Shown: positions 10,325 through 22,300 of the stretch, in pieces
How positions within the stretch are numbered: the stretch's first letter is position 1
Layout: the number at the start of each line of letters is the position of its first letter
Assembly: GCA_012845835.1 (NCBI GenBank)
Contig: JABAKD010000024.1
Coordinates: 7,901,103 to 7,965,102, forward strand
DNA length: 64,000 nucleotides
Direction of reading: 5' to 3'
Origin: Undaria pinnatifida
Taxonomy: Eukaryota; Sar; Phaeophyceae; Laminariales; Alariaceae
Notes under the pieces: generated by a model
Told to the model about the DNA's origin: nothing
What the model saw: the letters and a program-made list of their open reading frames with translations, nothing else
The model's database searches: none
Position numbers and translations under genes: made by a program

Positions 10325-13300
10325 GCAAGTGCACGTGCGCGTTGTGCGGCTCGTGGCGACGTTGAATCAATGTAGCATTGAAGTAAGTTGGGCAAGGAGG
10401 GCTCGGTGGCAGATGTGACGAATGAAAGCGCGCAATGAATGAGATTGACGAGAAATCACTTGAACGCTGAAGAGTTGAATGAGACAGATAGCCTTTTTTT
10501 TTTGACAGGAGTGGAGACAGTAGACGCCCTTCAAGGAGAATTAGTGGAGTATGGAGCAGTATTGAACAAGCTCGACTGTCATGACCTTGGTGGACGATAC
10601 TCCGTGAAAGAGCGCCTTATCAAACGGAGTGTTGCGTTTTTTGGCAGAGCTGTCGCTGTGGTATTATTGGTGTGGGGACCACCGACCGACACGTTTCGCA
10701 GCTGCGACATCAAGATCGCATCATGGTGCAGTTACTATGACTCGCTTTGCAATACCCGCACTTATGGAGGCTACTACTATCGTAGAGTCCCAAGAGTCCT
10801 ACGTGATGTGGTATCCTTGACCCGCTACCGAGGGCTGCACTTTTCCTTCTTATATTTACGGCAAGGAGAGAGCCCTCCACGTTGGGTTACCAGCGTGGAG
10901 AAGAGATAGATCGAGTGAGGTTCGGGCGGGCAAACAAGGCCCGGCTCGACTTCAAGGAGGTTCGGTTATTATGCCGAGTTCTCCCGTTCTCGGAAATATA
11001 CTCAGATGTGGTAACACTTCTGGTGTATCTTCCATGGGTACATGTGCAACGACCATTCTACGAACTTTCCCCAAAACCTGTCCTCCACATTACCCCCCTC
11101 TTTATGTGCTACAAATCCATCTTGTTAAGAATGAACTGTGGCGATCATTCAGTAAGGGAATGATACTTGATATGGTGGTAAAGGTACTTGGGTCGTAGTA
11201 CACAGCATTGGTACATTCGCTAAACTTACTTGTGTTAGGTGTTCGTCTCCTCACTGTTGTGTTGAGAAAACACAGGCCAGTATAAGAAACTCCATACACA
11301 AGTTAGTTGGCATGTTAACAGCTTCGTTTAGATTCGGAGTCTATATGAGTGCCCTCATATTTGATTCAATGTAAAACTAAGTGTGGCCGCACGTGGTTAC
11401 GAAACAGTGATCAAATGTGGGAAACGCGCAACAACCCAGTTAAGCGCTTTACAAAATAAATAAAAATATACTGGAAGCTCAGCAGCAAATATAAGGGACA
11501 CGAAAGAAAAATTTAGGTATAATCTTGAAAAGGGAACAAGATTAACCACGGTGAAAAAATAACATACGTTTGGGCGTATGTGGACAGGGGGACAAGTCAT
11601 AAAATTGTAGGTAATTAAATCGTTAATAGGATCTGGTTTAGCAAGCCAAACCATAAAAAACGACGCCAATATGGAGGCTACTACTATCGTAGAGTCCCAA
11701 GAGTCCTAAGTGATGTGGTAGCCTTGACCCGCTAGCGAGGGCTGCACTTTTCCTTCTTATATTTACGGCAAGGAGAGAGCCCTCCACGTTGGGTTACCAG
11801 CGTGGAGAAGAGATAGATCGAGTGAGGTTCGGGCGGGCAAACAAGGCCCGGCTCGACTTCAAGGAGGTTCGGTTATTATGCCGAGTTCTCCCGTTCTCGG
11901 AAAAATACCCAGATGTGATAACACTTCTGGTGTATCTTCCATGGGTACATGTGCAACGACCATTCTACGAATTTTCCCCAAAACCTGTCCTCCACACATT
12001 TGCTGTATATTCGTATGTTGTCTTGAAACGCAAGCATTGATTGTTCCGCGCAGGCAAGCCGGAGACGACGAGCCTGCCTTCCGTCTTAACATGAAGGAAA
12101 ACCCGTGGGAGTGGCAGAAGCTGATGGAGGAGGTTGCAGGCGCCACACGCGTTGAAGGTTCTTCGCGTCTGCCGGACCCCATGTGCTGGCGAGAGGACCT
12201 CCGCGAACTTAGCAAGCTGACGGGACTCCGGCGAGAAGATTTCCGGGAGGACGAAGACGACAAAAGAGAATATGTGACCGCCGTGGCAAAAATGGTATCG
12301 TCCCCGGTGCTCCCTGCTATTGTGCCTCCGCTCCCGGACCACTTTGTCAACCTACACATTGTAGAGGATGTGATATCGAAGCTACTGGATTGCGCCCTCA
12401 ACACCGAAAAGCGCGGCGTGGTGTTGACCGGCATTGGCGGGGCGGGAAAATCCGTGATTGCCTCCGCAGTTGTTCGTGACAAGCGAATCAGACGTCAATT
12501 CGCCGACGGCGTCCTATGGCTCGACCAAGAACCGGGCGAATACAACGAGCTTCTTTTTTTGCTCAAGCTCAACAAGTTGTCGCAGCAGTTTGAAGAAGTG
12601 GTCCTGAGCAGGCACTACCGGCAGGGGCGGGACACTCAATACACCTTGAACGACTTTCAGTCAGTCAGCGGCGCACAGGATTTCTTCAAGATGTGGCAGA
12701 ATAAGTTCAACCTGCAGTGCCTCTTGGTCGTGGACAACACCTGGAACGTGGTGAGACGCACTTTTCTCCACTCTTTTCAGATATTGCGGTGATGCTGATA
12801 CCGTATACAAGTTTGACGAAGTATATGCCAGCCCGGTGATGCATATCAGTGTTTGATTCCGCAATACCTGATATTTATCACCGGGGGGGTTATCCTGCGT
12901 TGTGCGTGATATCTAACTTGCCGCCGGTGACTATATGCACCGCGCACAGGAGCCCTGAAAGGTAGGTTGTGTGATATCGAGAGGGTGGTAGCAGTGTTTC
13001 CAGAAAAATTGGTATACTGACACACCACAGGCAAGTAGCATGGGGTATTGGAACACGAGGTTCTGTCAGCGCGTTTGGTTCCCCGGCACCAGTTTGTATA
13101 TGGCCTAATGTGAGGCCGGCTTGGTCGTTCCATCTTCCCAATACTTTCTTCGGCGCGACGTTGTGAATAGTACGGCGTCTCCCAACATGCATTTCAATAG
13201 TCTCATCCAGAGTTCAAGTTATAATAACGTATACCCTCAACAAGGCGTGTACGCACGCGAAACGGCACTATCCAATGTGAAACACCCCCTCGAAGACCTA

Positions 13301-16300
13301 CGAAACGCCGTTAGGACAAAGGGCAAGTCCCATTTCGAAGCACCATCCAAAACGAGGCGATCTTCGCCAGGTTAACGGCGATGCCCAGCCATGAAAGTTG
13401 GGGGAGGTGGGATTGTTTGCGGGGCATCTTCCACCGGGTGTTATATCTAGTATAACACGATGATGAATGCGAGGCTACAAAAAAAACTTAAATTTTTTCA
13501 TCACCGGTGTAGTTGTGGTACCTGATGTAGGGTGGTCATAGACGGTACCCTCTTGTGTTCTGTTGTGAGACAAGTATCGGACGATGCCGTGCTGGTTCCT
13601 ATCATGCCCCCATGATGCTCTACTCCTGACCTCAGCAAGTCTTTCAAGCAGTGCGCGCGATGGGCTTCCAGATTCTCGCCACTACCCGCAAGGAGACCGC
13701 CATACCCGCGAGTCCAGGATGGCGTTCAGAAGCCGTTCCTCGGATGGGCGAGGATAGCTCCCTTCGTGTCTTGCAGAACTGTAGCGGAGCTACCGCCGCT
13801 GTGCCACGGGAGGCCCTAGAGGTGAGCCAGCCGAGCAATGGTTTGACCCGCGTAGAAGACCTTGTGTCTGCTTTTGTTTTCATCGGGCGTGCATGTTGAA
13901 AATCAAGTATTAAGAAAACCCCGGTCCCCGCCGCCCCCGGATGACTAGGTTGCAAGGAAGTGCGCGTTTCTTCCGCTAGCCTTGGCAATTGCGGGATCCA
14001 CGCTACGCGGGGGGAGGAACCCCTTGTCTTCCGATACGTGGCTCAAGCTCCACCGGAAGCTGAGGAGCAAGGAAAACGAAGGAGGCGAACGAGGTGCGCT
14101 CAACAACATGCTGGCCGTCAGCGTCGACGACCTGGGTCAATGGCGACGGGACCTCTTCTTCATGCTTGCCGTGCTGGGCAACGGAATCCCCGCCCCAACG
14201 GAAATGCTGTGCCACCTTTGGGGCGAAAAGGTGGGGAACGCATAGTACTTTTTGGGAGATGCTGAAAATCGTTGTTGGGAAAGTTTCAGGTCAACACTTG
14301 CCTCCTATGGTGAAGGGTATAGCTGTATTGCCACGTGATCCCTGCTAGACGGATTAGCTGCGCGCAAGGGACCTCAGTCTGTCACTGCTACAACAGACAT
14401 CCGTAAACATCAGATTCATCAGTGTTGCCGTACTCGCTGCTTCACGTGCGGTATGGTTCGCAGGACATGGAGGGCGCCCGATTTTTGGCTGACGGCCTGG
14501 TATCCAGGTCTCTGCTGCAACGGCGGATTCGAGACCAGTACGCCGTGCACGACCTGCTGCTGGACTTCGCCAAGATGAGCATCAACAAGTCCAGCTCGAA
14601 CGTTAAGGATGATGCCACGTCACGCCAGGCAACGTACCTGGGGAGGATTAAAGTTCTCCTGTCCTACTTTGGTGACGAGAAGGCCGACGCGGGCCTGTAC
14701 GCCCTGACGACTCTGTGGTTATCACTGAAGGAGCTAGGTGGCGACAGTGTGTCGGCGGTGAAGGAGTACACCTCTAGCCTGGAAGACCTTGACCGAAGCG
14801 GGAAAGCATCGGAATCGAGAGTGGCTGACACGCGTTGCGCTGTGGCTAGAGTATTCCAGCTCCAGGTGGGCCTTTTGCGTGGACGATGTTTGTTCGCAGG
14901 AAAATATGGACGACTAGGAGGCAGGCGCAAATGTTAGCTAGACCCGTCGCAATGGGAAATACAGGTTTGCCTTGATGGGCGCCAGGCGTCCAGATCTTGC
15001 CAAATATATATACAGTAGAGGATCGTGGGTGTGAAGTCTTGTCCGAAACTCCGGCGGCACATGTGTCTTGCTTCATTTCGCGTAATATTTCCTGCATGGC
15101 AGGTGTGACCAGAGGAAATAGGTCCGCTGATTCCAACGGGCTCGGTGTCCTTGAGCGCATACGTTTGAAACCAAGTGAGAAAACTCGGGAGTTTCCAATA
15201 CATGTGTGCTTCGGCTTGTGGCGTCACTCATGCCAATGTGTTCGCTATACAGGGCAACCTCGCGGAGGCGGAATCGTTGTACGACAGAGCCATTCACGTG
15301 GCCGGCAACTCCCGAGGCGAGGAGGATAGACAGATGGGCATATGGCTAAACAACTTGGCGGCTTTAAAATTTGAGCAGGTGAGAGCGTGTCAAGACGAAC
15401 GTGCATGCACGCAAATTCTTCGTGGTGGGTGGAGCTAAATTTTCGTTAGTTGAACTCGAACTTCGGGGGTTGTTATCAGAGACAGGGGGGGATTTTCCGA
15501 CATACCACTACAGTGCTTAGTGAGCCGGCATGCATCGTTTTGTCTTAGCTGCCATTCCGAACCTTCGGATGGACGACGAACTTATATACCAAGCACGCGT
15601 GGTCCACAGGGCAAATACCGTGAGGCAGTGGAGCTATTCGATCGTGCGCACGCCATACGAGAGAAGGTGCTAGGTCCGGAGCACCCTGATGTGGCGCAGT
15701 CGTTCATGAACCGGGCGTTGGTTATGAAAACGCTGGTAAGCAGGGTGATTCGGTGGTTTGGTCGCAGTATGAGCGAACACTTTCCGCAGTGCTTGCTCCG
15801 ACCATCGCGTCGTAGGGGAGGTGTGGAAAGACGAACTCGTGGTATGCCGACGCCATTGCCATCAGAAGTATCATCTTGAGCCAGATTATCCGTTTCTTAG
15901 CGTAGAGCGATGTTTGCACAACCTGACTGCACAACCCGAGAGAGCTGTTGAGCGTTGATAAAATGTCATGCAGGAGTCAGGCATTCACATTTTTCCACTT
16001 TCCTGCGCGCTTCTCTCACAATCTGCAGAACGAGTACGATATAGCCCTCGAGCTGATGGACAGGGCGCGCAGCATCTTCAAGGAAGCATACGGCGAAACG
16101 CACCAATGGATTGCCGACACGTTGAACGCTAGAGCTAGCGTTTTTATCGATCTGGTGAGCGCCTTTCTGCAGGAGTTGTGCCGGAACATAGCTTGCCGTT
16201 GGCTTTTTTTTTGGAGCACGGTTTCGTCAGGGTTGTCGAGAGGGTTGTTGATTTTGTCACCTAACCGTTTCCCCGCAGGGAAATTTCGAGGATGCCGAAT

Positions 16301-19300
16301 CGTTGTTGGTCGATGCCGTTGCCATCGGAGACGAGACCTTGGGCCCGGAGCATCCGAGGGTTGCAACTTTTCTCAACAGCCTCGGCTCGGTATTGCTTCT
16401 TCAGGTGAAGCCCCTCGGTATGGGGGAACAATTTTTACACGCTTAAGTTCTGTAGGGTTTGTGGATTTTTGGATTCCGGGTAAGGGTATGGGGGTCTCAC
16501 AGAACTTCCAGAAGTGTTGGGTACGTTTATGAAAGTGTTGCAGAACTTCTAGAAGTTCCGGATGTATTGTGGCACAGGCATACAGAACTCACAGAAGTTT
16601 CGGGCGGGTACAAAACATGCTGTACCCGTACCCCGGGTATTGTGGCACGGGTCTTACAAAACTCACAGAAGTTCCGGGTACGGGTATGAATGCCCTACAG
16701 AACTTACAGAAGTTCTTTGTAGGGTCATACCCGGGGTAAATACCTCGGGTACGGTTTGTACATACAGAATACAACCTTGCAAATTTATTTGCAGCAGACG
16801 AAAAAGGCGTGACTCGAGGAACCAAATCGCAATCTTGCGTCACATGAGTGTTGTGTACACTGGTGCCCATAAGGGGCAGTCTCGGTGGCAATCTGGGCAG
16901 TTTGTTGAATATGTCCAAAAACAAAGCGATGTGGCCCATATTAGCTTTGGGTTCTCGCGGGCCACGCCTACTTTAGGGTGAACAATAATTTTCTTGTGAT
17001 ACGAACTGACTGGTGCTTACAGGTTTTAATCAAAATGTGAAACTTGGAAGTACGCGAGTGTCGCTGTGAATTTAGCGAGCGACCTGAAGAGCCACGGCTT
17101 TTAGTCCCCGTGAACTCCTTGCAAGTGGCAGAACTGTAAAAAAATTTGCTGAATGTACCGGTAGCTGCATGGCGCTACGTACCGGTAGCTGCATGGCGCT
17201 GCGGGCTTGCGAGCAAGCGCGCCGTTGTTAAGTCGTTGCTATGCATGAGGTGGCGATATCTGTACAGCTTGAGCAAATCATACAACAAAGGTTGAGAATT
17301 TCACAACCTCACTGATGGGCTGAAAAATCTCTCGTCTCCTTGGCATGAGACCTAGTTGAGATTGTGGAACGCTGGGTGGACCACTTGGTTATGCCAAGCT
17401 CTCCTCTTGGTTGCATAGGGCAAACACGCTGATTGAGGCAGAGTCTTTCTCTGAGGCCCCATAGGCCACTTGAGACGGCGCAAGAGATTCTTGTTACAAC
17501 GCTCATCTTGTTTTCTCCGCTGATTCCCCGCTGCCCGTGCTCCTCAACGCCACTGATCCGTTAAGGGCGACAAATTGCTACTGGTCCACAACAGGAAGCA
17601 CGCACAGGCGAGTGAGGACAAAGCGACGATCGCATGCGTTGCATGAACACCGATTTTAATGTCGAAGCCTTTCATTATTCCGGTATCCAGACACGGCCCA
17701 GTCGTGGCTGGTGTAGTTGGGGCGTTTTTTCATCCATGGTGGCACACTCCATAACCGCTCTGTTTGCTCGCATTTCAGGAGAAGTTCAAGGAAGCGGAGA
17801 AGCATTATGAGCGCTGCCGGGCCATAACCGAGAACACCCTCGGCCCTCGCAGTCTGGGTGTTGTCCCGGTGATAAATAACTTGGCAGAGTTGAAAAAATA
17901 CCAGGTAAGGTGGAAAATACATGTGTAGGTCAATTGGGTTTCGAACAAACGCATACTCGGGCATCAGCTTGACCCCGAGCCTTCGGGTACGCCAAGTCTG
18001 ACACAAAAACCCGGTTCGAACAGTAGTATGTTCCCATTCTCTCCGGTGGCCGTCCTCTCCTGCGGACAGGGGACAATGGTCGGAAGGAAACATATCGCGA
18101 CCGCGACAGTTGTGGCGAATTTGTTTATAATGTTGGCCCTTGTTGATATTACCGGTGGTACGTGAAGGCACCCACTTTTGGATACCTCATGCCGAGTGGG
18201 AATGCATGGGTTGACTTGTGGCAGCAATCATGCTGTTCGACGTGCCCGTGACGCAAATTCTGCGGGCCATGAACGGGCCCATAGGATGCCCCCAGGAACG
18301 CCTGATACGGGTACTTTCGGTTGCACAGCGACGAGACCATGAGAGCTAAACTACACCGATCGATTTAACACTTGTAAGCGAGTCAGACACATAGGAGCTT
18401 CGACACCCAACATTTGGTGGCGTTTCCACGGACGATTGATAGCCCAATCGCCCAGCACAGCATTTACTTGGATTCGAGCGCGTCAAGCATGCTCCCGAAC
18501 CTTTTCGTGCCTGATGAGAGCACCACGTTCGTTTCTTGGGCCGTTCCCTGACAATTAAGGGTGAATACGATGTTTCATTGAAGCTCTTCAAAGATGTGGT
18601 GACGATTGCCGAAGAGGTCTTGGGTGCTGAACACTCAACAATAGGCAGCGCGCTCAACAACCAGGCGGTGGTGTTGGTGGCACTGGTGAGAGAGAGGCCC
18701 AGAAAGAATCTTCGAAATGCGTTGACGGATCGTTTCGATGTACTAGCGTGTTGTCGCGCCGACGGCCTTTCCATACCTAGGCAAGGACGATCGGGCAAAC
18801 GATCAGGCAGACTTTTTACGTATGCACACGCAACAGGGCGATCGTAACTGTTCCTTGGACCTGAAAACCGCAGAATGTTGCATTTTTTTCATCGAAAGGA
18901 CGGGGCTATCTCCCGAGTAGTTGCTCGCCAGAAAAGCTACCGTTGTACATTTCACGGCAACGTGACTGTGTTTGTCGGGATTTTCCCACACATCAGGGGA
19001 AGCACCACGAAGCAGAGAAACTTTGCGCAGAAGCAGCTTGGATTTTCGTCAAGGCATACGGCTCCGAGAGCCACCAGCTCGTCTCCAATCCCATCAACAA
19101 CTGGGCAGAGGCGTTGACGCGGCAGGTGCGGACGCATGGGATGTTTGTAGCATTTTTGGGGGGCGCCAGAGAAGGGGCGTATTTCAACAACATACGTGTG
19201 TTATGCAAGCAATCGTTCCGGAAAGTGTGACCTCTAGTACACCATCATCTTAACGCGGCCAGTGCTTGTCACACGATCGGACGGTTCCCATCTGCATGGC

Positions 19301-22300
19301 GTAGCGTAGATGAGAATTGGGTCAGTTTTTTTAATCGACTTTTTCATCCCACCCAAGACGCGACATTGTAGTCCTTTGGTTCTCAAAGGCGTTTGTGTTC
19401 GCAGCTCAAAATGTTTTGAACGGGTCATGGTTAAATGTGCGACGTAGCTGTGGCAGATGCCTCCGGTTGCTTGGGGCTGCCGACCACCTCCGCATGCAAA
19501 AGCTTCATCTCACTCGACAGACACTTCATGCTCCATGCGCTCGGCGCGGAAGCTCGCACCATTGGAGAACTCCACCTGTGCGTCTGACCCTACGAGTCCT
19601 CCCTGTTGGCTGTGTTTCCACCTACCGACGTGCGCCACTGTTACATGCAAGGGGAAGTACGACATGGCCATACTACTCTTTGAGAGGGCGGTAAAAATCA
19701 GAATCGAGAAGCTGGGGAGGGGTCGTCAGGAGACCCAGCACACGACGCGCTTGCTGCAGCAAGCGAAAATGGATCACATGATGCAAGCGCCACAAATCCA
19801 GGTCTGTGTTGGACGGGGATAAATGTTGCGATTAACGGGGAACCACTCAGCGAGAGCATCTTGTCGACATTTTTTCAGGGTCAATGACAACGTCTTTGGC
19901 ACCGGGGAACGGCTCGATGTTCATTGATGCTTTGATTGTCGATGGAGAAATGCTCCCCAGAACCGGCGGGTGTGACCTTTATTGTGAACGCGGTTTTTGT
20001 ACCACGAAAGGAAGGCTGGCGCATTCAAAATCATGTTGTGTTGGTAGTCTACAGACCGTTTGCAGCTGAGCTGTTGCCTCTGCTTCTCGCGCAGAACACC
20101 ACCCAAAGGAGCATGTTCCCCATTCCGCGGCAACCAACGGTGGACTCACTCGGGGGGTCCGGTCGGTTGGATGCTAAAAGCCTGGTGGAGGCAGGGAGCC
20201 AATGTTTCGCCGATGGCGATCTGGAGCAAGCATATGAAGTGAGCTGTTGGGGTGTGTGTTTGGTATTTCCACGTTTGGTTTTCATGGGCCACCCGCAGAC
20301 GGTTAGATTCGACGATACCCCTCGAATAACTGAACATTGCGCAGATCTTGCCACAGCCAGGTCTGTGGAGGATGAAAGGAATCCTCGATAGAGATCCCGT
20401 CGTTTGTGGTGTTGCCGAGGGTCTGACATCAGGTGACATCTGGTGAACAGTGCCGATGTCGCAACACTCTGACACAGCACCTTGCGTGGCATGGAGCCAA
20501 TATGTGAGGGAGTTGGAGGGGAGGCCATCTTACGCTAAGGCCGCAAGCATGCTTCCTCGAGCATTCCTTCCGCCGCGATCCGTCAAGTGCCCACTTGGAT
20601 GCGACCATGTTCCACGTCATACACTCACCACGGGCGCAGGGGCCTCATTAGTGACTCCGAACTGAGTTTACATTGTTTGATACTTTTCGTTTGTGTATTT
20701 CTCTCCTGCTACCAGTGGTACTCCAGCGCCCTGGAGGACGGCAAATACGACCCTCTTGCGTGGACCACCCGGTTCCGAGCAAGTGTTCTCATCAATCGTG
20801 CCACGGTACTCTGCACGCAGCGTGAGGTGGGTGAAAGGATATCGGTGATGTTCTCACCACATTTCGTTCGCGTGCGTTGTGCAAGATTGCCCCCATGCGA
20901 CCTTTTTCGAGGACTTGATTCGCGTTCCGGTTGAGTGTTCATGACCTTGAGCTCTTGATGCTCTTGTCCGCAGTTTGGACGGTGTGCCGCGGACTGCAGC
21001 GCGGCGTTAGAGATCGACCCGGATCGGGCCGCGGCGTACTACAGGCGATTCATTGCAAAGCAACAGCTGGGACAAACAGACGACGCTCTTGGCGATGCCC
21101 TCAAGGCGCTGATGGTGAGTGTGTCAGAGTGCAACAGGAGATGCAGTGCTGAGCATTTGGTGGCGCTGGCGAGGTCGTTGCTTTATGCATATTTGAGCAC
21201 TTGTCTTGAGCTTTTGGTTGAGACAAGCGTGGCGCCAGCTTGCAAAGAAACGCCTTTTACTCAGTACCATCGGGTTGTGTCCTCGTACGTATCACAGAGG
21301 GTGTCCCCGTGATTTTATTCAGAGCTTCAATCGAAATACAGCAATCACACGGCGGAAGGAGCGGCAATGTTGCGTTCACATTTTGCAATTCGGCCTTTTT
21401 GGGGAAAGCCGTACTTTTCTTTTGCGCCTTTCTCGAAGCATCGCTGCTTCTACTTACAGCACACGTTCTCGCATCTGTATACCACTGTCCATGTCGGCAG
21501 CGACTTTCAGCGCTCTCGCGGTCGTTTTCGCTGCATGCAGGGTCTTTTCGTGGTTTTCCGCGCTCGTTCTCTCTTCCTATCATAAAAAACGTTCAGAGCG
21601 GAGGGCCCTGAAGTTGGGATTCCGTGATTTCTACCCCCAAACATATATTCCATGGATCCCCGTTTTTTTGAAAAAATAAATTCTAACGGGACCCCGTTTT
21701 TGTTTTTCTTTCGTTGCCGACCACAGATACTGTAGCTCTCGTTCTCTCTCTGTCTGTTGTTGTGGTATCGGAAGTCTTCGGCGCCCGACCTCCGCACTGA
21801 TTATTTGTTTCCTCCGTGGTAGTGGCCTCTCTCTCTCTCGTTGCCAAATCTCACCAGACAGAGAAAACCACGGTCTGTCTGTCCACCCTCAGTAGTTGTG
21901 GTGTGGGCTAAAAAAACAAAAGTGTACCCCCCTTCCCCCCCCCCCTCTTGGTTTTGCCGTCGACAAGGTTTAGCTACATGTTGTGTGGGGTCCTCCCAGA
22001 GCGCGTACTGTACTTACTGCTATCTGATCTACGTTCTTCACAGCAGCTTCATCTTTCCAGATCTAGCTCCGTTGATTGGCAAGCAAGAAATATGATTTAG
22101 ACGAGGCCGGGGCAACCGGCGGCCTTCAATGTATCAAACACTGTCAGTATTGAGCTGAAGAGTTCACTCAGCAAGAGAGTTGTGTGTACGACTGCGTCTG
22201 TTGTGCTGTGTTGTGTTGTATTGCGTTGTTGATGCTGCCGTCCCGCATCATGATCACAACGTTACCACAGAATCCACGCCCACTGGGGAAACCCGGGTAT

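Noticed and set aside
10439-10909. Extra exon in receptor intron 1 (frame of 156 codons after a poly-T plus GACAG acceptor)
   Set aside because: The frame has no TIR or NB-ARC similarity, overlaps the 323-bp repeat, and the TIR and NB-ARC exons already join in frame without it.
12846-13192. Minus-strand ORFs antisense to receptor intron 2
   Set aside because: They have no recognisable motif and poor composition, and they lie within an intron of a well-supported gene.
16405-17778. A missing ninth TPR exon in the long intron between TPR exons 4 and 5
   Set aside because: I searched for the GKY..EA..L and LGPEHP patterns in all three plus frames and saw none. The intron holds a minisatellite and a short duplication.
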